Source: Chromera velia (Eukaryota > Sar > Chromeraceae). From it: 15,613 nucleotides of DNA. The notes beneath the pieces were generated by a model that worked only from the letters and a program-made list of their open reading frames with translations, had not been told where the DNA came from and did not search any database. Of the stretch, positions 1 to 7,734 are shown one piece after another (positions within the stretch are counted from its first letter, which is position 1; each line of letters starts with the position of its first letter). The DNA lies in NCBI GenBank assembly GCA_018398765.1, contig JAHBMJ010002828.1, positions 1-15,613 of the forward strand, given 5' to 3'. The translations under genes were made by a program, and so were the position numbers.

Positions 1-83
1 TGTGTGTGTATGTCTGCGTCTCTCTCTGTGTGTGTGTATTGTGTGTGTGACTCTGTGTGTGTGTCTCTGTGTGTGTGTGTGTA

Positions 84-116
<33 letters not shown>

Positions 117-212
117 CGTCTCTCTCTGTGTGTGTGTATTGTGTGTGTGTGAGTGTGTGAGTGTGTGTGTGTGTGTATTGTGTGTGTGTGTGTGTGTGTG
201 TTTGTGTGTGGG
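1..212. repeat. Interrupted (TG)n microsatellite, intronic
   Basis: TG dinucleotides fill this stretch, broken by TATTG, TCTC and GAGTG interruptions. The tract stops only a few bases before a TGCAG splice acceptor at 213-217, so it is most likely the 3' end of an intron of the gene that follows. The open frames across it, rich in Val and Cys, are products of the repeat and not protein. Confidence 0.9.
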
Positions 213-217
213 TGCAG

Positions 218-1221
218 CCTGGGTGTCCAACTTGAGGCAGATTCATGGACGGAAGGTCGCTCTGGGACAGACTGTGTTTCCTGCAGGTGGGTGGGTGGAT
301 GAATGAGCGAGAAAATGAATAGACAAATTAAAGAAGTTGCGTGCCGAGGGAATCGAGAAAGTCAACTCAGAAAGTGTGGTCGGTTCGCGTCAACTCAAAC
401 TCTTTTCTTCCACACCCGGTTTGGCTTGGGTTGCTTTTGGTCAGACTTTCCGTGCGTTCCTTCCTGTTTTGTTTTGCTCGACAGATAGGAGGAAAAGGGG
501 AAGTGAAAGAAAATAATCACACGCACGGAAGATGAATGATTCACTGTTTCGTTGTCCCCGTGTTGATTCGCAAGTACAACTCCGTTCATTCTCTTCAGTC
601 AGCAAAGAGAAAGTGCGCCGAAATGGCCGAACAGTTCTTTCTCTCTTCGTACACGTCTTTCTCGTTGATGATTCTCTGCAACTCAGTCCGTGCATCCGTG
701 ACTGCATCCGGCTGACTGACTGCAGAGCATTACATCCTCCTGGCATTTCTTGGCATAGGTCAACTGGTGGCTTTTGTCTTTGACTCCCTGCCTAGTCAGT
801 CAGTCTGTCTGTCTTCCTTTTGTTCCAATTTTGGCTCATATTTTCTGCCGGACGGGTGTAGCTTCATAAGTGAAACGCAAATGAGCGCTTGAGGGATGGA
901 TGGAGAAGGGTGGAGTGTCTGTAGTGGGAAACGAGGGCTTGGTGGAGGGACATGGAGCAGATACCAATTGAACCTTTCAGAGAAAGGAATGAATGCAGTG
1001 TGGGGAACGAGGGCTGCGGAGTCAGAGAAGGAAATGAATGGAGTGAAAGAGGAGAGGGGGGGAATTTTTGGGGTCCTTTTTTTCTGCCGGCCCCCGGGAT
1101 TGATTGCAATTGATTTTTATTTCTTTTCTGTTTGTTTGTCAGCGGCCTGTCTGTATGTATGGCTCGGTCCTTCTTCCGCGTGAGGTCGTATGTCTTGATT
1201 TCTGTGTAAGATTGCATGTCT

Positions 1222-1266
<45 letters not shown>

Positions 1267-2227
1267 TCTCTCTCTCTCTCTGTGTGTGGGTGCGCGTGTG
1301 TGTGTGTGTATGTGTGTGTGTGTGTGTATGTGTGTATGTGTGCAGCAAGTTCGATCCCGAAGCTTCGTCGTCTTCCCCGTCTGGCTTTCTCTTTGACCTC
1401 TGGTGTCCTTGTGTGGGTTGCGCTTCTCCTGAGGGACCTGAACGATCCCTACTCACAGCAGAGCCGGTAGGTAGGGACGCCCTTATGGAGGCAGACCGAG
1501 AATGGCTGCTCTTTCTTTTTTCAAGGTGTGCGTCAAAATACGATTTTTAGACATCGGGAGGAAGACGGACGTTCATGACCATTCCCCTCAGTCAAGCAGT
1601 GAGCAGAGTTTGTCTCTCGTTGAGCTGTTTCGATTTGATGAAGAAAAAGATATTGTTGCTCTGAGCGAATGAGCTTGATGTCTGTGAAATGACATGAAGT
1701 GAGACGGGTGCGAAGTAGAATATCTGTTTGTGTGGGTCCCTTTGGAAGCGACGTTGGAGACACTTCATGCATTCATTCAAAGGTTCTCCCTCTCTCTCGC
1801 TCTCTGTGAACTGAAGGGAAGAGGACTAGAAGTGAGAATGAAAGGAATTAAGGAGGAGGATGGGAGGAAAAGGAAAACAGGAAATAATCAGAGAGGGTCT
1901 CTGCGTCGAAGGGAGTGTGCACTGTGAGAAATCGTATGCCTTTAGCTTGTGAGTGAAGATACTTACGATATGAGGACCGGAACCAGACGGAACAAATGAC
2001 CGATCGGCCAACCTGACTGACTGACTGACTGACTGACTGACTGGCCCTTCAGTTCGATTATTCCTTCCTATCGTCCTCATCAAGCCGTCCACTTACGAAC
2101 CCTTGATTGATTTCGATCCCCACCAACGGCATTCCTTCCTTGTCTGCCTGCCTGCAGCTATGCGGTATCGAAACGTCCCATTGAGTCAACTCTCAAACGC
2201 CTCAGAGACAAGATGGTCGCCACATAA
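218..2227 (+). CDS. 3' part of a spliced gene for a membrane protein with a DLNDPY motif (bestrophin-like/DUF4239 type suspected)
   Basis: Four exons join in phase: 218-286, 726-794, 1346-1466 and 2158-2227, ending in TAA at 2225-2227. Each intron starts with GT (GTGGGT, GTCAGT, GTAGGT) and ends with TGCAG, and the junction phases are 1, 1 and 2. The first exon needs two bases to complete a codon begun in an upstream exon, so the 5' part lies outside the window. The 108-codon C-terminus starts [12 protein letters not shown], then has a hydrophobic helix ([19 protein letters not shown]), a basic loop ([14 protein letters not shown]), a second helix ([11 protein letters not shown]), the motif [12 protein letters not shown], and a charged tail ending [11 protein letters not shown]. 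Two helices followed by an acidic D-L-x-x-P-[FY]-S motif resemble the C-terminal half of bestrophin-like (DUF4239) membrane proteins; that assignment is from memory of the family and unsearched. Splice structure and phase are seen directly; channel or transport function is not shown. Confidence 0.7.
1223..1341. repeat. Compound (CT)n-(GT)n microsatellite next to a splice acceptor
   Basis: About 58 bases of CT repeat are followed by about 60 bases of GT repeat with a few TATG interruptions. The GT tract runs into the acceptor TGCAG at 1341-1345 of the exon encoding the DLNDPY motif. The CT part could act as a polypyrimidine tract, with the UG-rich part between it and the AG. Confidence 0.9.
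2013..2043. repeat. (CTGA)n tetranucleotide microsatellite
   Basis: Seven or more tandem CTGA units. It lies in the last intron (1467-2157) of the membrane-protein gene. Confidence 0.9.
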
Positions 2228-3654
2228 GCAGCCAGAGGACAGACAGAGGGAAGGGGGGGGGGCGGGGAATGGAAGCGCCGCCCCCATGCAGCTCATCCAT
2301 CCATCATGTGCCCTCGAGGACTCCCTCCCTCTTGCTGCCTGCCTGAATGAAGGCACAAGCAAGCCTCGATGGATCGACCCATCGGGGTGCGTATCGAGAG
2401 GAGAGGAGAGGCTTGCGTACCAGCGGGTTGATCAAGCAATGGGCATCAGAAAAAGTCATCATCAGGCAGAGAGAAAGAGTGAGAGGCAGACAGACAGACA
2501 GACAGACCGACACGCAGACAGAAAGGAAGAGAGGATTGAAGTAACGCATTCGGGAGGTCCACTGAGGGAGCACTTGAAGAATCTGTGGAGGGCCAGTGGG
2601 AGGGAGACATCAGGATTAATCGCACACTTCCTTCCGTTTCTTTCATGTACGCACCCTTTCAATATTCGTTGTGTTCATTCTATTTTATCTTCTTGTTGGC
2701 TCCCTGCGTTTCGAGTCGAGTCGGATGAGAACGTCACTCGGAGAGAAACAGTTCCGTAGACAACGCGAAACTGTGATAACACTCCTTTTGTGCAAACCAT
2801 GCACTGCATGTTGTTTTCACTTCCCTTCAGTCTGTCTGAGAGACTGTGAGACAAAAATCTCACACGATTGGGTCTTTTCTCTCAGCCCTTCTTTCTTTAC
2901 TTCGACTCCCTCTTCCTTGTAACAAATACTCTGTACTTCCTCCTCCCCCCCCCTTCTTTGCGTGTGTTTGGGTTGGTGTTTGCATGCTTCAGCATTCGTC
3001 TCGACTGTGCTTCATCTGTGTGTGCGTGTGTGTGCATCAGTCAGGGTTTCCAAACTCTGCACAAATAGGCCGTTGCCCCCCCTTTGCTCTGTTTCTCCGT
3101 ATACCTCGTTCACGTCTTTCCGTGATATTTCTGTCAGAGAAGAAAGTGGCCAGGGGGAAAGGCGAGGGAGGAAGCGATTGCAATGGACGGAAAGAATCTC
3201 TTGTGACTTTCTTTGCCTGAATGACAAGAAAGGGCAGGAGGGAATTTGTCGAGAAAGGAAGGAGGACAGTACACAGGTTGAGGAGAAGAAAACTCTGTTG
3301 AGCGAGTATGCCTCGAATGAATGTGTGTGTTTTCTTGTTGACGTTCTTTTTCGTTGAGTCTAACCCAAAGAAATGCCGTCGTTGTTTCGTATGTGTTCAT
3401 TAACGAACTTATTCTCTTTCTGTCTCGCTCTCGTCCTCTTCCTTCGCCCTTGCTTTCTTCCCTGCTTTGTTTGTGTTTGTTTCCTTCTCTCTAACTTTTT
3501 CTTTCTTTCTTTCTTCCTTCATTTCTTTCATTCGTTTGTGTGTTCTTTCTTTCATTCAATCGTCCCCTGGCTTTCATTTGCCTGCATGGTGTGTCTCCTG
3601 TTTCTTCACCCTCCTGAAGAGTTGGTCATCTTCCCTTTCGAGATACTCGACCCA

Positions 3655-3660
<6 letters not shown>

Positions 3661-3735
<75 letters not shown>
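3661..3735. repeat. Compound (TC)n-(TG)n microsatellite
   Basis: A TC tract passes directly into a TG tract, the same arrangement as at 1223-1341. No downstream TGCAG with a good exon was found nearby; the next TGCAG, near 3800, opens into purine-rich sequence. Confidence 0.9.
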
Positions 3736-3736
<1 letters not shown>

Positions 3737-3846
3737 GTTGTTTCGCGTTTTTCGTTTAATTCGACTTCTACATGCCCTACTTCCTGTGTGGGGATTTGCA
3801 GAGAAGAGGAGAGAGCAGAACTGAATTAAGGGAAGGAAAGAAGATT

Positions 3847-3874
3847 CCTGCCTGCCTGCCTGCCTGCCTGCCTG
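3847..3874. repeat. (CCTG)n microsatellite
   Basis: Seven tandem CCTG units. Confidence 0.9.
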
Positions 3875-3916
3875 TGTGTCGGACGTATAAGAGATTCAAT
3901 AGAAAGACACAGACGC

Positions 3917-3948
3917 GGGGGGCGGGTGAAGGGGGGGAGGGAAGGGGG
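3917..3948 (+). other. Possible G-quadruplex motif
   Basis: Five runs of three or more G (6, 3, 7, 3 and 5 bases) lie within 32 bases, separated by loops of one to four bases. This meets the usual G-quadruplex pattern. A second G-run cluster follows at about 4132-4151. Confidence 0.6.
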
Positions 3949-4254
3949 CGGACGCGACTGCTCGAAGAGCAATGGAGACCTGGATGGGGATTCACACGCA
4001 TTGAAGAAAATAGAGACGTACGGCAGTGCATGGAAGAGGACCGAAAGGGGGTCTGACGAAAAAGTAGGCACAAAAAGACAGAAGGTGTCAAGGCACGATG
4101 AAGGGGACGAAGGATAGGCAAGCAAGGACGGAGGGAGGGGGGGAGGGAGGAGATGCAATTTTGGGGGACTCTGCTCCCTTTTTGAAGGATTCGGTTCGGT
4201 CCAGGGAGGGCAGCTCTGTTTTGATCATAATTGTATGCAGAGGCAAATTCTGCG

Positions 4255-4461
4255 TTAGAGACGGAACCGCGAACCCGTCAGCTGTCTGTCCAGATCCAGA
4301 AGGGTCTGCGAGCACACAGCTGCCCGTGCTAAGGTCACCACTTGTGGCGGTTCAATGACTTGCCTGCCTGCCTCCCGCCGCTGCCAGTTTTTTGATTGAG
4401 AGCCTGCATGACTGCACAGTGGACCCGACCCACTCTGTATCGAGATTGTCCCACTGTGCAT
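4255..4461 (-). CDS. Small candidate ORF, unknown function
   Basis: A complete 68-codon frame runs from ATG at 4461 to TAA at 4255-4257. The C-terminal half reads like protein (VIEPPQVVTLARAAVCSQ, then LLDLDRQLTGSRFRL), with many codons starting in G. The N-terminal half is less convincing and overlaps a 10-bp stem hairpin. The distal part could instead be a terminal exon, because CTCGCAG precedes the codons for TLLDLDRQ. A competing plus-strand exon, after TGTATGCAG at 4239, would read ANSALETEPRTRQLSVQI. The frame sits at the edge of the AT-rich island, so an upstream exon may have been lost or displaced. No family is recognised. Confidence 0.3.
   Translation of the reverse strand: MHSGTISIQSGSGPLCSHAGSQSKNWQRREAGRQVIEPPQVVTLARAAVCSQTLLDLDRQLTGSRFRL
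4413..4460. repeat. Inverted repeat (10-bp perfect stem) at a composition boundary
   Basis: TGCACAGTGG at 4413-4422 pairs exactly with CCACTGTGCA at 4451-4460 across a 28-base loop. Sequence to its right turns sharply AT-rich. Confidence 0.7.
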
Positions 4462-4749
4462 ATGAATTTATTGATGAGAATCATGAGACCTACCTGACAG
4501 GATATGCATCTGCATGACCGACTTCTCGTTGCTTGCTCTGCCTACAACACTAGCTACAAGCAAATGTTTTTCACTATTCTTCAAGAGAAAACAACTTGAA
4601 AACGAATTGTGATGAAAATTAATTATTTTTTTTGCGCTGTTGGATATAGCTTGTTAACTCTCTGTATGCGCTATTGGATGCGCTGCCTTTACCCCGGTCC
4701 CCGGATAATCTTAGAGATGATCCCTGACGTTATTCATAATTAAACATAA

Positions 4750-4834
4750 TGTTATGGATCATGAGTAAGAGAAACACTAAGTCCTTTGATAAGCAAGATC
4801 GACCTAATAGTAAGAGCGTCCAATACAGAGTGAT
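4750..4834 (+). repeat. Left terminal inverted repeat, 85 bp
   Basis: Pairs with 5078-5162. Mismatches fall at arm positions 16, 38, 52, 65, 69, 77 and 81. Confidence 0.85.
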
Positions 4835-5077
4835 CGATTCAATACAGACGCATGTCTATTATTGATAGCAAGTCTCAGATACAGAGAATGGATGTGTATA
4901 CATGCTGCCTGTTATAGAGAGAAGGCAAGCCTGAAGGAAATGTGCCCTCTCTAATAGACCTCTATATATAAGACCGTATAAGTACGTATCTGAGCCTTAT
5001 AGCTTTCGTAGGCCTGACGGAACAGTGGTTAGCAGAACTTTCGGGTTTGTGGTGCAGTCAACATAATATAGACCGGA

Positions 5078-5162
5078 ATCAGTCTATATTGGATGCTTTT
5101 ACTATTAGGTTGATCTTGCTTATCGAAGGACTTAGTGTTTCTCTTATTCATGATCCATAACA
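5078..5162 (-). repeat. Right terminal inverted repeat, 85 bp
   Basis: Reverse complement of 4750-4834 with seven substitutions, six of them transitions. Its inner end overlaps a separate perfect 9-bp hairpin at 5065-5090 (AATATAGAC, 8-base loop, GTCTATATT). Confidence 0.85.
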
Positions 5163-5491
5163 CATAAACGATGAAAGAGCTAGTGAAAGAGAAGTCATAT
5201 GAGATTTAATATCTCATAAGGTAATAGTGCGAATATATTTATAAATATCTGGGTCTGTGTGTTAGGCTACATATTATGGTAACGTGTAATTACACCTAAA
5301 GTTACCTAGGGTTACACTTTTGGCAGTGTTCAAATTTAAAAGATAGAGAGAGGAATGCTCCTAAGGGGGTATATTTTAGTACATCTATTTGTATCTATTT
5401 ATTTTATTAGTTTCTACTCACTCAATCACTAGCCGCTAACTACTACTGACTTCAACTTAATTCAAAAGCTGGCGGCCCAATTTTTAGCTAG

Positions 5492-5512
5492 GATAAGATA
5501 AGATAAGATAGG
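5492..5512. repeat. Short (GATAA)n repeat
   Basis: About four tandem GATAA-type units inside the AT-rich island. Confidence 0.8.
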
Positions 5513-5894
5513 ATTTGATTGTACTGATTAGTATGTTTCGAGTTGTTTCAAGTTCCTATCATTTATAATTAATGTTTATAATAAGAATGACGCAGATCGA
5601 AATTATCAAAAATCTTTAAAACGTTTTTTTAAATGTTTCTTTAGGTATTTATTATCTCTGATATATTAACTTTTATCCATTATTATCCATAAAATTTAAG
5701 GCTGGTCGCAGTTTAGAGTAGTTTAGAGAATATTTGGCTCTACAAAAAGATAACGAAAATCTTTTAAAAATTTAAGAGATAAAGATTCAAGATTTTAAGC
5801 TTTCAATATTGTTATATTGAATTTTGCAGTTAAAAAGCAGTTGTTTGGAAGAGGTAAAAGGAAAAGAATTTAGCACTAGAAATTAGAATAAAAT

Positions 5895-6240
5895 GAAATA
5901 CCGGGAAATGAAAATGATTCATTCAGAATATAAAGTAAAGTCTGAAAAGATTACTAAAGGATGCAAAGACGTAAAGTAAAGAGAATAAGATTGGTATAAG
6001 GCGAGTTGGCTTAAGGTTACTGCGATTCATGAAGAAGATAACAATACCGACTGAAGGACACACTGAACCCGATTATGTCCGCGGTAGATACACTCAAGAA
6101 GAGCTGATTAGTTGATTATGTCCACGACAGACACATTAAAGCCGATTATGTCTATGGCAGACTGGCTGGAGCCGATTATGTACACAGTAATCGGACTGGT
6201 ATGAACATACACATATATGCAAATGTCGATCTGACATGAT
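5895..6240 (+). pseudogene. Possible relic of a mobile-element protein
   Basis: Short plus-strand frames read like protein but are cut by stops and shifts. One from about 5891 gives KMKYREMKMIHSEYKVKSEK and ends at GACGTAAAGTAA. Another from ATG 6029 gives MKKITIPTEGHTEPDYVRGR and ends at TGA. A third, from about 6108, gives the repeated DYVHDRHIKA, DYVYGRLAGA, DYVHSNRTG. Broken frames inside the AT-rich island suggest a decayed element, perhaps a retrotransposon polyprotein, but no catalytic motif is visible. Chance open frames remain possible. Confidence 0.25.
6071..6195. repeat. Degenerate 30-bp tandem repeat (GATTATGT core)
   Basis: GATTATGT occurs at 6071, 6114, 6144 and 6174. The last three are exactly 30 bp apart, a ten-codon period, and the first is 43 bp upstream of the second. 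The units share GATTATGTcyaygrcAGAc with drift. Confidence 0.75.
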
Positions 6241-6323
6241 TTCATGCGGATCCTCGAGTTTTTATCGGAACGATCGACGACCTCCCTGAACCTAACCACC
6301 ACTTGAAAGTTTAAGCCGCATTT

Positions 6324-7469
6324 TTGGATAAGCTTGAAAGTCCGCGCCCTGCTGAGCGACTCCCAAGGTTTGTACCCTTGGGTGTAACACAGAAAGCGTC
6401 TCTTTGGTTCGTTCCCGTCTCCCGTATCTGTTGTCTCCTCCATGATGCGCAGTGTACCTTTTCACGTTCCTGTGTCTCCGTGTTCACTTTGCGGCTGCAG
6501 ATCAGCACGAATACAAGAGACGAGCACACGGTTAAGTCAAGCGTCCTCACCGATCTCACTTTGTGGCTGCAGATCGGCACGAACACGAGCGACGAGCACA
6601 CGGTTGAGTCTGTCGATCTCACGGCGGGTCTGCCCGCCGGCCGGCTTCTGCAACGTACGCCTCATTGCCGTTTGAAGCGAGGGAACGACTCGTGTCCTTT
6701 GCGTGTTTGTGGTGAGACGCATGACACTATCCGAAGACGAAGAGCACTCCGGCAGGTCTGTCCTGTCTCCAGCTCGATCGTTTCCTTCTTCCTGGTATTT
6801 GTCGTTTCTACCATGCCCGTTTCCGACGGCTTCCCTCTGTGAGTGTGTGTGACCTCTTCACTGTGCCCACTCTGCCTCGTCCATGCAGAATTGGTCCGCT
6901 GTGCAGGCCACTGAGCTCGGCAGGCCGCCAACTCTGTGCACGGTCTCCACACCCTTCAGTGTTCTCTCCTTTCTGGTTGTTCCACTCTTTTCATCTTTGC
7001 GTTGGTCCTCATTCTCTTTTTTGCCGTCTCTCTGCAGTGTTGATGGGACGGGTACGCTATGCGTACGCTGTACGCTGTGTGCCATCTCTGTGCACAGTCT
7101 GCAAGCTGTTCCCCATGTTTTCCCCTCTGCGTCGGTCCCTCTCATTCTCTTTTTTTTGCCGTCTCTGCAGTGCTAACGGGGCGGGGGCGTCTCGGTGTTG
7201 CCATGCAGAGGAGGGCTATCCCCAAGAAGCTGCTGACACGCAGGTGGGTGCGCTGTTCAACGATGGTGTCGGCTCAGATGAAGGTTCCACCGTTTTTCAT
7301 GCTGCCTCCGTATTTGCCGTTCTACTTCTCTCTTTCTCTCAATCCGTGGTATAATCGTGATACAAAAGCAAAGAGGCTGCATATGCGTTGCCGTCTCTCA
7401 TCCAGCTTTGCGGACCCTGTCAGTGGGACAGTCCCCTTTCCCGACCTTGTCCCCCCAGATCTTTGGTAG
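6324..7469 (+). CDS. Tentative multi-exon gene, repeat-rich, unknown function
   Basis: A possible join is 6324-6755, 6889-6958, 7171-7243 and 7406-7469 (stop TAG), with junction phases 0, 1 and 2. Acceptors are CCATGCAG, GTCTCTGCAG and CTCATCCAG; donors are CAG/GTCTGT, TTCA/GTGTTC and CAG/GTGGGT. Peptide pieces include SDEHTVESVDLTAGLPAG, NWSAVQATELGRPPTLCTV, MQRRAIPKKLLTR and FADPVSGTVPFPDLVPPDLW. The first exon has no convincing ATG and must begin upstream or at an unseen acceptor. It contains a 72-bp in-frame duplication. The second donor is weak. The last exon might instead stop at a GTCAGT donor at 7419 and splice into the 8957 region. A minus-strand frame at 6108-6443 is also open. No family is recognised. 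Confidence 0.3.
6485..6610. repeat. 72-bp tandem duplication, two copies
   Basis: The copies start with CACTTTG at 6485 and 6557. They share GGCTGCAGATC and GACGAGCACACGGTT. The period is divisible by three, so a plus-strand frame repeats L-x-L-Q-I-x-T-N-T-x-D-E-H-T-V. Differences include both silent and replacement changes. Confidence 0.8.
6999..7193. repeat. Duplicated intron end plus splice acceptor
   Basis: TGCGTTGGTCC...TTGCCGTCTCTCTGCAGTG at 6999-7040 recurs as TGCGTCGGTCC...TTGCCGTCTCTGCAGTG at 7128-7172, about 130 bp later. The similarity continues into the putative exon start (TTGATGGGACGGG versus CTAACGGGGCGGG). An upstream match (CTCTGTGCAC at 6932 and 7086) suggests a longer duplicated unit with a 25-bp indel. 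Confidence 0.7.
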
Positions 7470-7479
7470 AGTGTTTCCG

Positions 7480-7730
7480 TTTGGCCGCGCAGCCGATCAG
7501 TTTCTCTGCACTCTGCCGGCCAAGCTTGCCAGTCAGATCCCTTCCCACCCTGTCGCCTGCCGATGTGATCCCTCTACTCTGTCTGCCAGCCCCCCCTACC
7601 GTGCAGATTAGATCCCTCCTCCCTGCCAATCAGATTTCTCTACTCTTCCTGCCAGATCCCCCTACCCTGCGAATCAGACCCCTTGCGGATCAGATCCCTC
7701 CAGCTTGCTAATCAGATCTTCTGCTCCCTT
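7480..7730. repeat. Degenerate minisatellite (GATCAGATCCCTCTACTCTGCC-like units)
   Basis: Variants of 'AATCAGATCCCTC' and 'CTGCCAGATCCCCCTACC' recur six or more times at irregular 20-45 bp spacing, for example at 7533, 7610, 7628, 7652, 7674, 7690 and 7711. It is probably intronic or intergenic. Confidence 0.6.
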
Positions 7731-7734
7731 TTGT

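Larger units (their letters stand above)
2228..4254. other. Gene-poor stretch with low-complexity sequence
   Basis: No frame here combines a plausible peptide with acceptable splice sites. It begins with the presumed 3' UTR of the upstream gene. Low-complexity patches include (CAGA)n at 2486-2508, long G-runs at 2253-2267, T/C-rich sequence at 3360-3660, and blocks rich in GGA and GGG at 3915-4160. A purine-rich frame around 3958-4056 (LLEEQWRPGWGF...) looks protein-like but has no good exon boundaries. Confidence 0.6.
4750..5162. mobile_element. Non-autonomous inverted-repeat transposon (MITE-like/foldback), 413 bp
   Basis: The ends are 85-bp inverted repeats: 4750-4834 matches the reverse complement of 5078-5162 at 78 of 85 positions, with no gaps. 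The termini read TGTTATGG...CCATAACA. The same 5 bases, CATAA, flank both ends directly (4745-4749 and 5163-5167), as expected of a target-site duplication. The 243-bp interior has no long ORF, so the element would depend on a transposase from elsewhere. A 5-bp duplication does not match hAT (8), Mutator (9), piggyBac (TTAA) or Tc1/mariner (TA) elements. TG...CA ends with a 5-bp duplication recall LTR elements, but long inverted arms do not. The superfamily is therefore left open. Confidence 0.8.
4461..6300. other. AT-rich island, probably made of inserted elements
   Basis: Base composition falls from GC-balanced, microsatellite-rich DNA to strongly AT-rich DNA over about 1.8 kb and returns to normal near 6300. 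Microsatellites of the flanks are absent, apart from a short GATAA run. All three frames on both strands are mostly closed. It contains the 413-bp inverted-repeat element at 4750-5162 and degenerate protein-like stretches near 5890-6230. Organelle-derived DNA is another possibility that cannot be excluded by eye. Confidence 0.6.

Noticed and set aside
4461-5300. Transferred mitochondrial DNA (NUMT) as an explanation of the AT-rich island
   Set aside because: Common in coccidia, but no cytochrome or conserved rRNA words were recognised by eye. A search against the mitochondrial genome would settle it.
6362-6382. Perfect 7-bp hairpin CCCAAGG/CCTTGGG
   Set aside because: Looks like a bacterial terminator but lacks a T-run and the window is eukaryotic. 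Probably chance.
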